Below the pieces are notes generated by a model. That model was not told where the DNA came from, did no database searches, and was given only the letters and a program-made list of their open reading frames with translations. Position numbers and translations under genes: made by a program. A stretch of 16,087 nt of DNA, taken from contig CALCFG010000105.1 of the NCBI GenBank assembly GCA_937900565.1, positions 1 to 16,087 of the forward strand. The letters are read 5' to 3'. Within the stretch, counting starts at the first letter, position 1. Each line of letters starts with the position of its first letter. Below, piece after piece: positions 1 through 7,351 of the stretch. This DNA is from an uncultured Erysipelotrichaceae bacterium (lineage in GTDB: Bacteria > Bacillota_I > Bacilli_A > Erysipelotrichales > Erysipelotrichaceae).

Positions 1-53
<53 letters not shown>

Positions 54-71
54 ATCATTGACTGCCTGTTT

Positions 72-101
72 ATAATAACAAAATTAAATAACAAAAGTCA
101 A
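72..101 (-). promoter_or_regulatory. Promoter of tRNA-Ile
   Basis: On the minus strand a -35 element TTGACT (101-96) and a -10 element TATTAT (77-72) are separated by 18 bp. The expected start, near position 65, lies about 12 nt before the mature tRNA 5' end. The spacing and the nearly consensus boxes make this a convincing tRNA promoter. Confidence 0.7.
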
Positions 102-110
102 CACTTTTTT

Positions 111-140
111 AAAAAATAAAGGGTTCGCTGTGAACCCTTT
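111..140 (-). terminator. Rho-independent terminator after tRNA-Ser
   Basis: AAAGGGTTC (118-126) and GAACCCTTT (132-140) form a 9-bp stem with a 5-nt loop. On the minus strand the stem is followed by A and six T (117-111). It ends the tpiA/tRNA-Ser transcript just upstream of the tRNA-Ile promoter. Confidence 0.85.
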
Positions 141-150
141 GATTTGTAAT

Positions 151-242
151 TGGCGAAGACGGTGGGATTCGAACCCACGGACCGCGTTAAGCGATCAACC
201 GATTTCGAATCGGTCTCGTTATAACCACTTCGATACGTCTTC
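151..242 (-). tRNA. tRNA-Ser(CGA)
   Basis: This is a 92-nt class II tRNA on the minus strand. The acceptor stem GAAGACG (242-236) pairs with CGTCTTC, followed by discriminator G73 and an encoded CCA (153-151). T8-A9 follow the acceptor. The anticodon stem is ACCGA/TCGGT with loop TTCGAAA, giving anticodon CGA (207-205), which reads UCG. The long variable arm and G73 are standard serine identity features. The T arm contains GGTTCGAATCC. The gene starts only 49 nt after the tpiA stop codon. No promoter with usable spacing is visible between them, so it is probably processed from the tpiA transcript. Confidence 0.95.
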
Positions 243-247
243 ACGAT

Positions 248-277
248 ATAAGTGAGCAATAATTATTGCTCACTTAT
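248..277. repeat. 30-nt perfect palindrome between tpiA and tRNA-Ser
   Basis: Two perfectly complementary 15-nt arms meet at 262/263 (left arm begins ATAAGTGAGCAATAA). As RNA it would fold into a strong hairpin between the tpiA stop and the tRNA 5' end, which is only 5 nt away. It has no U-tract on either strand, so it is not a standard terminator. It may stabilise the tpiA mRNA 3' end after tRNA processing, attenuate transcription, or bind a protein. Confidence 0.6.
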
Positions 278-290
278 TGTAACCGATAAT

Positions 291-1040
291 TTATTTTGTT
301 GCATCAATAATAGCTTTAAAACTATCTTCTTTTAAGCTAGCTCCACCAATTAATGCGCCATCGATATCTGGTTGTGCCATGTAATCTTTGATATTTTCAG
401 GTTTAACACTTCCACCATATTGCACACGAACTTTATCTGCTGCTTCATCACCAAACATTTCACGAACAACATCACGAACCGCTTTACAGCAGTTTTCAGC
501 AATTTCCATATTTGCACTCTTACCAGTACCAATTGCCCAGATTGGTTCATAAGCAATTACCATACTAGCCACTTGCTCACTAGTTAATCCAACCAAGCCA
601 CCGTGTAATTGGCTAGCAATGACAGCATTTGTTTCACCTGCATCAAATTGCGCTTCGGTTTCACCAATGCATAAAATTGGCATAATGCCAGCTTCCAACA
701 AGCGTTTTGCTTTTAAGTTAACTGTTTCATCTGTTTCAGCAAAGTATTGTCTTCTTTCAGAGTGGCCAATAATGCATGCATCTACTTTTAATTCTTCCAA
801 CATCGGAACGCTTACTTCGCCTGTATATGCACCATTATCTTTAAAATGGCAGTTTTCTGCGGCAACTAACATATGTTTTTTATTTTCAACACATGTACCA
901 ACGCAAGTAAATGGTGCGCCGATACCATATGTCGCTGCTTCATTACCGTCTAAATAGCTTTCCACTGCATTAAAGAACGCTTTGGCTTCGCTATTTAATT
1001 TATTCATTTTCCAGTTACCGACAATAATTGGTTTTCTCAT
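291..1040 (-). CDS. tpiA: Triosephosphate isomerase
   Basis: This cytosolic glycolytic enzyme interconverts dihydroxyacetone phosphate and glyceraldehyde 3-phosphate. The 249-aa length is typical for the family. The N-terminal GNWKMN motif supplies Asn9 and Lys11. The catalytic His93 lies in IIGHSERR and the general base Glu165 in AYEPIWAIGTGK, which also carries flexible loop 6 (166-174). The phosphate-binding YGGS (208-211) and GALIGGA (228-234) loops are intact. The ATG at 1040 is preceded by a GAGGAG ribosome site. It follows pgk by 27 nt with no terminator, so the two form an operon transcribed from the pgk promoter. No terminator is seen before tRNA-Ser. Confidence 0.98.
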   Translation of the reverse strand: MRKPIIVGNWKMNKLNSEAKAFFNAVESYLDGNEAATYGIGAPFTCVGTCVENKKHMLVAAENCHFKDNGAYTGEVSVPMLEELKVDACIIGHSERRQYFAETDETVNLKAKRLLEAGIMPILCIGETEAQFDAGETNAVIASQLHGGLVGLTSEQVASMVIAYEPIWAIGTGKSANMEIAENCCKAVRDVVREMFGDEAADKVRVQYGGSVKPENIKDYMAQPDIDGALIGGASLKEDSFKAIIDATK

Positions 1041-1067
1041 TATTTAAATACTCCTCTTTTTCCATTA

Positions 1068-2285
1068 TTATTTTTCGTTGATAATATCAACACCAGGTAA
1101 ACCATTACCTTCTAAGAATTCTAAGCTTGCGCCGCCACCAGTAGAAATATGACTCATCTTATCAGCATAGCCTAATTGTTTAACAGCTGCTGCACTATCA
1201 CCACCACCGATGATTGTTGTTGCTTCCGTTTCAGCTAAAGCTGCAGCTACTGCTTTGGTTCCAGCTGCTAATACAGGGTTTTCGAATACACCCATTGGTC
1301 CATTCCAAACAACTGTTTTGGCATTTTTAACTTCTTCAGCAAACAATTTAGCAGTTTCACTACCAATATCCAACCCCATCATATCTGCAGGAATTTCATT
1401 ACTTGGAACAACTTTAACGTCAATTGGTGCGTCAATTGGATCTGGGAATTCTTTTGCAATTGTTGTATCAACAGGCAACAACAATTTTTTACCTAATTTT
1501 TCAGCTTTAGCTAACATTTCTTTACAGTAGTCAATTTGTTCATTATCTACTAATGAAGTACCAACTTCATAACCTTGCGCTACTAAGAATGTATAAGCCA
1601 TTCCACCACCAATAATTAAAGTGTCACATTTTTCCAATAAGTTAGAAATAACTTTTAATTTATCAGCAACTTTTGCACCACCTAAAATACCAACGAATGG
1701 ACGAACTGGATTTTCAACAGCATCGCCTAAGAATTTCAATTCCTTTTCAACTAAGAAACCAACAGCACTTGGTAAATGTGTCGGAATACCAACAGTTGAA
1801 GCGTGCGCTCTATGCACTGATCCAAACGCATCACATACGAACAAATCAGCTAAACTTGCCCAATAAGCACCTAATTCAGGATCATTTTTACTTTCACCTT
1901 TTTCATAACGTGTATTTTGCATTAAAACGATGTCGCCTTCTTTGCAATCAGCCACTGCTGCTTCCAATTCAGCACCACGTGTTGCATTAACGAAAGTTAC
2001 TTTACTATTTGGCATCAATTCTTGCAAACGTGTTGCAACGATTGACATATCATTTTTTGCTTTATCTGCTTCTGTTTTTTCTGGGTCTTTATGGTTCACT
2101 TTACCTAAGTGAGAAAGCAATACTACTTTTGCTTTATGATCCACTAAATAACTAATTGTTGGTAAAGCGGCACGAATACGTGTGTCGTCAGTAATTTCAC
2201 TTCCTTTATGAGGAACATTGAAATCAACACGTACAATTACTTTTTTACCTTCAACCTGTAAGTCGGTTACACTTTTTTTTGCCAT
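1068..2285 (-). CDS. pgk: Phosphoglycerate kinase
   Basis: This cytosolic kinase transfers the acyl phosphate of 1,3-bisphosphoglycerate to ADP, the first ATP-yielding step of lower glycolysis. The 405-aa protein has the family length. The N-domain shows VIVRVDFNVP (about 17-26) and SHLGK, the variant of SHxGRP found in staphylococcal-type enzymes. The middle shows the conserved VGILGGAKVADK hinge segment. The C-domain has the nucleotide-binding GGGMAYTF, WNGPMGVFE and GGGDSAAA segments, ending in the STGGGASLEFLEG signature. The ATG at 2285 has an AAGGAGG site upstream. It is the first gene of the pgk-tpiA unit and has its own extended -10 promoter. Confidence 0.98.
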   Translation of the reverse strand: MAKKSVTDLQVEGKKVIVRVDFNVPHKGSEITDDTRIRAALPTISYLVDHKAKVVLLSHLGKVNHKDPEKTEADKAKNDMSIVATRLQELMPNSKVTFVNATRGAELEAAVADCKEGDIVLMQNTRYEKGESKNDPELGAYWASLADLFVCDAFGSVHRAHASTVGIPTHLPSAVGFLVEKELKFLGDAVENPVRPFVGILGGAKVADKLKVISNLLEKCDTLIIGGGMAYTFLVAQGYEVGTSLVDNEQIDYCKEMLAKAEKLGKKLLLPVDTTIAKEFPDPIDAPIDVKVVPSNEIPADMMGLDIGSETAKLFAEEVKNAKTVVWNGPMGVFENPVLAAGTKAVAAALAETEATTIIGGGDSAAAVKQLGYADKMSHISTGGGASLEFLEGNGLPGVDIINEK

Positions 2286-2312
2286 ACTATTTCCTCCTTG
2301 ATGACATTAGTT

Positions 2313-2343
2313 ATTATAGCATTGTTTGCTTAGTTTTTAACAA
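2313..2343 (-). promoter_or_regulatory. Promoter of pgk-tpiA
   Basis: A consensus -10 TATAAT (2318-2313) is preceded by TGC (2321-2319), an extended -10. A weak -35 TTGTTA (2343-2338) sits 19 bp away. The predicted start near 2306 gives a leader of about 20 nt containing the AAGGAGG site. Confidence 0.65.
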
Positions 2344-2360
2344 ATCAATAACGCTTGGTT

Positions 2361-3017
2361 TTACTTTGACCAATCAATTGGTTTTTGCTGCCAAACAATC
2401 AATTGTTCATTTATTTTAGAAAACGGTTTCGAACCAAAGAATCCACGCGACGCCGATAAAGGCGATGGGTGATTACTTTCAATAACGACATGTTTACTTG
2501 CGTCAATCCATTGCTTTGCAGCTTGTGCTTTTTTCCCCCATAACACAAAGATAATTGGCTGTTCACGTTTATTCAGAGTTTCCATAGTAGCTTGATAAAA
2601 TCTTTCCCACCCTTTATTTTGATGACTTAGGGCTTTACCACAACGTACTGTTAGAATTGAATTAATTAAAAATACCCCCTGCTTCGCCCAACCAACTAAC
2701 GAACCATTATTAAAATGGTCAATACCACAATCTGTTTTTAATTCTTTAAATATATTGCGTAAGCTCGGTGGTAACGGAAAGTTTTCAGGCACTGAAAATG
2801 CCAACCCTTGCGCTTGATTTAATTCATGATAAGGGTCTTGTCCCACAATGACTACCTTTATTGAATCATAGGGTGTATATTTAAAAGCATTTAAACGATC
2901 ATTGGCCTTTGGAAAGACTAAATGTTCACTTTCTTCAACCTCGATAAATTCAGATAATTGTTGAAAATACGGAAGTTGCATTTGTTGTCCAATAAATTGG
3001 GTCCAAAATTTATCCAT
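2361..3017 (-). CDS. ung: Uracil-DNA glycosylase, family 1
   Basis: This base-excision repair enzyme removes uracil arising from cytosine deamination or dUTP incorporation. At 218 aa it is a complete family-1 UDG. The water-activating loop GQDPYH is at 59-64 with catalytic Asp61. The proline-rich loop PLPPSL is near 81-86. The uracil-contacting LINSILTVR segment is at 117-125 and the DNA-intercalation loop HPSPLSA at 183-189, including catalytic His183. The start ATG at 3017 is preceded by GGAAGAG, which begins immediately after the upstream phosphoglucomutase stop codon at 3028. Only 10 nt separate the genes, so they are probably co-transcribed and translationally coupled. Confidence 0.97.
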   Translation of the reverse strand: MDKFWTQFIGQQMQLPYFQQLSEFIEVEESEHLVFPKANDRLNAFKYTPYDSIKVVIVGQDPYHELNQAQGLAFSVPENFPLPPSLRNIFKELKTDCGIDHFNNGSLVGWAKQGVFLINSILTVRCGKALSHQNKGWERFYQATMETLNKREQPIIFVLWGKKAQAAKQWIDASKHVVIESNHPSPLSASRGFFGSKPFSKINEQLIVWQQKPIDWSK

Positions 3018-3027
3018 AAAACTCTTC

Positions 3028-4719
3028 CTAGTCTTTTAGCATGATTGCTTTCATGTTGGCTTGCATGCAATCTAATTTATTATGACAAGTTGCTAAATCA
3101 ACTGCTTTGATACAGAAATATACTTTACATTTTGGCTCCGTTCCACTTGGTCTAACCGCAATCCACGAACCATCTTCCAATTGGTACTTCAATACATCGG
3201 AAATATCAAAACCTTCAAGTGGCAATATGTTACCATTTTCTTCAATTTCGCGCGTTTTAAAATCCCACCGTTTCACCACTTTAAGTCCACCAATTTCAGT
3301 TAATGGATTATCACGTAAGTCTTTCATCATCGCTGCTAATTTCTTAGCACCACTTTCTCCTGGTAAGCTAATGGATAATTGAGTTTCTAAGTAAGTCCCA
3401 AAGCGTTGATACAATTGATTCAACACATCCACCAGTGTTTTACCATGGTGTTTATAATAGCAAGCTGCTTCAGCTAACATTAAACATGCTTGTGGGGAGT
3501 CTTTATCTCGTACAAATGGGCGAATTAATGAGCCATAGGATTCTTCGTAACCAAAAACATAATTTTTTTCATGCGTTTGTTCGTAATGATGGATCTTCGA
3601 TCCAATGTATTTAAATCCTGTTAAAGTTTTCTCAGTTTCTACACCATAATAAGATGCAATCGCCTCGCCTAAATCGCTAGTAACTACGGTATTAAACATC
3701 ACAGGATTTTCCGGCATTAATCCTTTTTCTTTTAATTGAGAAAATATATATTCAATTAACACTGCACCACTTTGGTTACCACTGAGTAATTGATATTCAC
3801 CATTGGACAGTGCAGCCACTCCCATACGGTCAGCATCAGGGTCACACACCAATACAACATCACATTGTTTATCATTTGCAAGTTCCAATACTTTCGCATA
3901 TGCTTTCGCTTCTTCAGGGTTTGGAGATTCCGTTGCTGAAAAATCAGGATCAGGTGTACATTGCTCTTTAACATCATAATAACGATAACCGGTCATATCG
4001 TACATCCGTTGAACAATACCATTAGCTGTTCCATGCTCTGGTGAAAACGCAATGGAAATATTGGATTTGTCCAAATCCTTGTTTAATTGAATATCCAACA
4101 CTTCTTTTAAATACGCATCATCCATTTCTTTTCCTAAAATATGAATTAATTCTTTTTGTTGCTCACTTGGATTAACAACAATGCTTAATGGATCTTTCAC
4201 AGCATTAACTAAGTCAACCACTTCATTGGCTAAATCCGGAATTAATTGGCATCCGGTGTCATCATATAGCTTATAGCCATTATATTCTTTTGGATTGTGA
4301 GAAGCAGTAATCATAATGCCCCCTGCACAATTGTGATAACGCACAGCAAAGCTTAACATTGGCGTTGGTCTTAACGCTTCATAAACATATGTAGGAATAT
4401 CATAAGTTGCTAATAAATTAGCACAATCAAAGGCAAAGTCACGACTTAAATGTCGATTATCATAGCTAATAGCAACTCCTTTATTCGCTTTACCCCATTT
4501 TTTTAATGCTTGGGCATACCCAACGGTTGCTTTACGTACCGTATAATAATTAATTCGATTTGTACCTGCCCCTAATAGACCACGCATACCTGCAGTCCCA
4601 AAAGCAATGTTGGTATAGAATGCGTCATTTAATTGCTCATCGTTCATATTAACCAATTCTTGGGCAAGTTTTGGGTGCAAATCTGCTTTCTTTTTCCAAA
4701 TTAAAATATCTTCTAACAT
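3028..4719 (-). CDS. Phospho-sugar mutase (alpha-phosphoglucomutase type)
   Basis: This alpha-D-phosphohexomutase most likely interconverts glucose 1-phosphate and glucose 6-phosphate, feeding UDP-glucose, glycolipid and polysaccharide synthesis. The 563-aa length and motif set resemble Bacillus PgcA. Visible motifs are the phosphoserine loop TASHNP (138-143, Ser140), the metal-binding DPDADR loop (293-298), the sugar-binding GYEESYG (390-396) and the C-terminal phosphate-binding RPSGTEPK (523-530). All four catalytic regions are intact. Phosphomannomutase activity cannot be excluded from sequence alone. The ATG at 4719 has only a weak site: GAAGAG directly adjacent and AAAGG further upstream. 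ung follows after 9 nt. Confidence 0.92.
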   Translation of the reverse strand: MLEDILIWKKKADLHPKLAQELVNMNDEQLNDAFYTNIAFGTAGMRGLLGAGTNRINYYTVRKATVGYAQALKKWGKANKGVAISYDNRHLSRDFAFDCANLLATYDIPTYVYEALRPTPMLSFAVRYHNCAGGIMITASHNPKEYNGYKLYDDTGCQLIPDLANEVVDLVNAVKDPLSIVVNPSEQQKELIHILGKEMDDAYLKEVLDIQLNKDLDKSNISIAFSPEHGTANGIVQRMYDMTGYRYYDVKEQCTPDPDFSATESPNPEEAKAYAKVLELANDKQCDVVLVCDPDADRMGVAALSNGEYQLLSGNQSGAVLIEYIFSQLKEKGLMPENPVMFNTVVTSDLGEAIASYYGVETEKTLTGFKYIGSKIHHYEQTHEKNYVFGYEESYGSLIRPFVRDKDSPQACLMLAEAACYYKHHGKTLVDVLNQLYQRFGTYLETQLSISLPGESGAKKLAAMMKDLRDNPLTEIGGLKVVKRWDFKTREIEENGNILPLEGFDISDVLKYQLEDGSWIAVRPSGTEPKCKVYFCIKAVDLATCHNKLDCMQANMKAIMLKD

Positions 4720-4753
4720 CTCTTCATAATCGCCTTTCTGTCTTATTATCTTA

Positions 4754-4759
4754 ATTATA
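4754..4759 (-). promoter_or_regulatory. -10 box upstream of the phospho-sugar mutase gene
   Basis: A perfect TATAAT (4759-4754) lies 34 nt upstream of the mutase ATG and downstream of the xpt terminator. No good -35 is visible at 16-18 bp, so only the -10 element is annotated. Confidence 0.45.
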
Positions 4760-4773
4760 ATCTTAATTCACAA

Positions 4774-4807
4774 AATTAAAAGAAAGCGATTCCATTTTTC
4801 GCTTTCT
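4774..4807 (-). terminator. Rho-independent terminator of xpt
   Basis: AGAAAGCGA (4781-4789) and TCGCTTTCT (4799-4807) form a 9-bp stem with a 9-nt loop. On the minus strand it is followed by TTTTAATTTT. It begins shortly after the xpt stop codon. Confidence 0.85.
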
Positions 4808-4813
4808 GTTAAA

Positions 4814-5398
4814 TTAATTATTTTCTCTAAACGTAATTAATTGTTTATCCGTATCAATTTTTTCAATAATTGCCAATGATTCCAAATGAATCCCCTGCTT
4901 ACGCAATGCATTACCACCTTTTTGAAATCCTTTTTCAATCGCAATGGCAACACCTACCACATTTCCCCTAGCTTGATGCACCAATTCCATTAACCCATTC
5001 ACTGCTTCACCATTGGCTAAAAAGTCATCCACAATAAGTATATTTTCATCTTTATGTAAATATTCTTTACTTACCACGATTTGATTTGTTTGATTATGGG
5101 TATAAGAATATACTTTTGCGCGATAAACCGAATCGCCCATGTTGCTTGTTTTACTTTTTTTAGCAAAGACAAAGTTACATCCAAAAGCTTGCGCAACAAA
5201 GCTTGCCAGAGCAATTCCAGATGCTTCAATTGTTAATACTTTATCCACTTTAACGCCTTGGAAGCGCCGTTTAAATTCTTGGGCCATTTCCATACTTAAA
5301 GCCACATCCACTTGATGATTTAAAAAAGTATCAACTTTAACTACTTCACCTTTTAAAATTTTCCCTTGTGTTCTAATTTTTTCTTTTAACAATTCCAT
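4814..5398 (-). CDS. xpt: Xanthine phosphoribosyltransferase
   Basis: This purine-salvage enzyme converts xanthine and PRPP to XMP in the cytosol. The 194-aa length and the N-terminal VKVDTFLNHQVD segment are characteristic of Xpt. The PRPP-binding loop ILIVDDFLANGEA is at 121-133, with its paired acidic residues. The family's KKSKTSNM segment is at 80-87. The ATG at 5398 has an AGGA site 8 nt upstream. Many Bacillota xpt genes have a purine riboswitch leader, but none is recognisable here in the sense orientation. The only promoter-like element places its -10 box 12 nt before the ATG. The gene stands alone between two terminators, and no pbuX permease follows. Confidence 0.96.
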   Translation of the reverse strand: MELLKEKIRTQGKILKGEVVKVDTFLNHQVDVALSMEMAQEFKRRFQGVKVDKVLTIEASGIALASFVAQAFGCNFVFAKKSKTSNMGDSVYRAKVYSYTHNQTNQIVVSKEYLHKDENILIVDDFLANGEAVNGLMELVHQARGNVVGVAIAIEKGFQKGGNALRKQGIHLESLAIIEKIDTDKQLITFRENN

Positions 5399-5410
5399 GA
5401 CTATAATCCT

Positions 5411-5439
5411 AATATAATGCCAAACAATCCCGCAATCAA
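5411..5439 (-). promoter_or_regulatory. Candidate xpt promoter
   Basis: TTGATT (5439-5434) and TATATT (5416-5411) are separated by 17 bp on the minus strand. If used, transcription would start about 6 nt before the ATG and leave the AGGA ribosome site outside the mRNA. An additional upstream promoter is therefore possible. The remaining leader (5440-5550) is AT-rich with a GGCGGGGC patch near 5490 followed by eight T; no riboswitch fold was recognised. Confidence 0.4.
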
Positions 5440-5550
5440 AATGAACTAAATTGGATGCAAATCCTTTTTAAAATGCTTTAAAAAAAATAGCCCCGCCAAA
5501 ATTACACATGATTTGATATTTATTAAAAATAATCCGCAGCAACGAATCGG

Positions 5551-5587
5551 TTTATTAAAAATGTAAAAAGTATCCAACTTTTTACAT
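5551..5587 (-). terminator. Rho-independent terminator of the flippase gene
   Basis: ATGTAAAAAGT (5561-5571) and ACTTTTTACAT (5577-5587) form a perfect 11-bp stem with a 5-nt loop. On the minus strand it is followed by TTTTAATAAA. It lies 10 nt after the flippase stop codon. Confidence 0.88.
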
Positions 5588-5597
5588 TCTACTTAAT

Positions 5598-7256
5598 TTA
5601 ACGTGCTAATCTAAGTTTAGATTTAATCAAATTTATAATACCTTTCGTATTTTTATGCAATAAAGCTTGCGGTAAATTGAGCATAAAACTTACCCATACA
5701 TAAACACCCACACCAGCGATACCTTTAATACCCAGTATTAAAAAATTTTCGACCAATGAACCATACGTACCATCAATACCAAATAAATTAAAAATAACAA
5801 ATACGCCATTCATTGCTAAACATGAAATCATAACCTTTATAAAATGTAACACTAACTTTCCATAGGTTACCCCATAGCGATTATTAATGGCCTTTAATGA
5901 CAAGAAAATCAACACACAACTTGCCAAACACGATGAAACAATTGCGCCTGGATATCCCATTGTTTTAACTAATGGAAAAAAACTAACGAATTTAACAACA
6001 AACGTTACCGCCAAATAGCCAATCACTTTTCCACGCATTTTCAAAGTCATCATCATTGACGTACAAATAGGTGAGAATGTTCCAGATATTGCAACCAAAG
6101 TACTCCATTGCAATACTTGCGCACCCAACTCCAATGATTCTGTACCATAAAACAAACTATATAATGGCCGCGATAAAAAACAAATACACATGCATAATGG
6201 TATACCTATATACATCACCACATCCAAACATTGAATAACATATTTACGTAGTTGCTTAATATTTCTTTGTTCCAATGCTGCTGTCATATATGGCACGATA
6301 CCACTTGGAAAACCTGTCGCCAATACTTGAGGAATGGCAATTAAATTCAATGATTGGTATTGAATCATACTCAACATCATCATTCCCGTTTCTTGATCCA
6401 CACCGGTCTTAATAATCTCTTGCATAAAGAAAGTATTATTAACAATATCTTGCGAATTCCCAAGAATCGAACTAATCGCAAATGGTAAACCAAAAGAAAC
6501 CAATTCAATCGCTAATTTCTTATTGGATGCGCTTTTACGTTGTTGATTCTTTGCTAAAGCACGAATCTTCCCAATATTCTTTCGATCAAATTTAATGTAA
6601 TACAATAATGCCACAAATGCCGCCAAAAACGCTGCACCCATGGCGGCATAAATGGCATAAATGCCATCCATTTTTAAAATATAAACACAAAAAGCACCGA
6701 GTCCAAGCATTGAAAACACACGAACAAATTGTTCCAAAACTTGAGAAAATGCATAAGGTTTTAATTCTTTAAGTCCTTGCCAAAAGCAACGATAAGCACT
6801 TAAGTAAGGTACTGTCATTACAGCCAGTACAAGAATATGGAATACATTAACTAATATTGCTATATCTTCACTACTGGCCTGACTTCCCAAAGCTTGGGAA
6901 GCCAATGGATTGGCAACAAAAATAAATACAAGCGATAAGGTAAATCCCAATCCTAACATAATGGACATACCTAACTTGCGTAGCGTTAATACAGCTTTAT
7001 AATCATTGCGGGTACTGTATTTACTCACCAATGCCGCAATAGCAAACGGCAATCCTGCCCCACATATATTTAATAATATATTGTAATACGTATACCCATA
7101 TGAATAAAACACCGTATTGGCACTTCCGGCCATACGACTTAATGGTGATACATACAATAGCCCTAATGCTTTGGAGACGAGAATACCAATTGAAGAAGTT
7201 AATGCCCCTTCAATAAAGGTTTGTTTATGTTGATTTTGTTTTTTAATTTCACTCAT
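5598..7256 (-). CDS. MOP-superfamily lipid/oligosaccharide flippase (SpoVB/YtgP-like)
   Basis: This 552-aa polytopic membrane protein has about 14 predicted hydrophobic helices spread over its whole length, in the pattern of the polysaccharide-transport branch of the MOP superfamily. The N-terminal stretch, with a GALTSSIGILVSKALG helix, a following PLSRMAG loop and a GAGLPFAIAALVSKY segment, resembles Bacillus SpoVB/YtgP. Members flip undecaprenyl-linked intermediates such as lipid II across the membrane. The exact substrate cannot be read from sequence. No Shine-Dalgarno site precedes the ATG at 7256. A TAAAAT box lies 8 nt upstream, and a 21-codon upstream reading frame with a strong ribosome site overlaps the start. 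The gene ends at a strong terminator. Confidence 0.88.
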   Translation of the reverse strand: MSEIKKQNQHKQTFIEGALTSSIGILVSKALGLLYVSPLSRMAGSANTVFYSYGYTYYNILLNICGAGLPFAIAALVSKYSTRNDYKAVLTLRKLGMSIMLGLGFTLSLVFIFVANPLASQALGSQASSEDIAILVNVFHILVLAVMTVPYLSAYRCFWQGLKELKPYAFSQVLEQFVRVFSMLGLGAFCVYILKMDGIYAIYAAMGAAFLAAFVALLYYIKFDRKNIGKIRALAKNQQRKSASNKKLAIELVSFGLPFAISSILGNSQDIVNNTFFMQEIIKTGVDQETGMMMLSMIQYQSLNLIAIPQVLATGFPSGIVPYMTAALEQRNIKQLRKYVIQCLDVVMYIGIPLCMCICFLSRPLYSLFYGTESLELGAQVLQWSTLVAISGTFSPICTSMMMTLKMRGKVIGYLAVTFVVKFVSFFPLVKTMGYPGAIVSSCLASCVLIFLSLKAINNRYGVTYGKLVLHFIKVMISCLAMNGVFVIFNLFGIDGTYGSLVENFLILGIKGIAGVGVYVWVSFMLNLPQALLHKNTKGIINLIKSKLRLAR

Positions 7257-7314
7257 GTATTGATATTTTAAACAAAATTACGTAAATATAAAAGCAATGT
7301 TTATTGCTTAACAA
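7249..7314 (-). CDS. Possible 21-residue leader peptide overlapping the flippase start
   Basis: A strong GGGAGG site (7325-7320) lies 5 nt before a TTG at 7314. The frame runs 21 codons and ends with a TGA at 7251-7249 that overlaps the flippase start region in another frame. The peptide would be hydrophobic (MLSNKHCFYIYVILFKISIHE, shown to its end as 21 residues minus none: begins MLSNKH, ends KISIHE). The flippase ATG has no ribosome site of its own, so coupled re-initiation would explain its translation. The purine run may instead be incidental to the adjacent terminator. There is no homology evidence. Confidence 0.22.
   Translation of the reverse strand: MLSNKHCFYIYVILFKISIHE
7290..7309 (-). 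terminator. Second hairpin in the flippase leader
   Basis: AAGCAAT (7292-7298) and ATTGCTT (7303-7309) form a 7-bp stem with a 4-nt loop. On the minus strand it is followed by TTATATTT. It is a weaker terminator-like hairpin in tandem with the one at 7327-7351. It could back up termination of the upstream RNA or attenuate the flippase gene. Confidence 0.4.
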
Positions 7315-7326
7315 CCTTTCCTCCCT

Positions 7327-7351
7327 AAAAAAGGAGGATTACTCCTCCTTT
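7327..7351 (-). terminator. Rho-independent terminator of the candidate ncRNA
   Basis: AAAGGAGGA (7330-7338) and TCCTCCTTT (7343-7351) form a perfect 9-bp stem with a TTAC/GTAA tetraloop. On the minus strand the stem runs into TTTTTT (7332-7327). No protein gene on this strand ends within 1 kb upstream, so the terminator marks the 3' end of a non-coding transcript. Confidence 0.88.

Noticed and set aside
1210..1530. Plus-strand open frames across tpiA and pgk
   Set aside because: They are antisense shadows of well-conserved glycolytic genes, with no ribosome sites and low-complexity products.
5402..5418. Plus-strand TATAATCCTAATATAAT resembling the start of a purine riboswitch
   Set aside because: It is antisense to xpt and lacks the downstream core (no GTTTCTACC and no matching stems), so the resemblance to the xpt riboswitch P1 region is coincidental.
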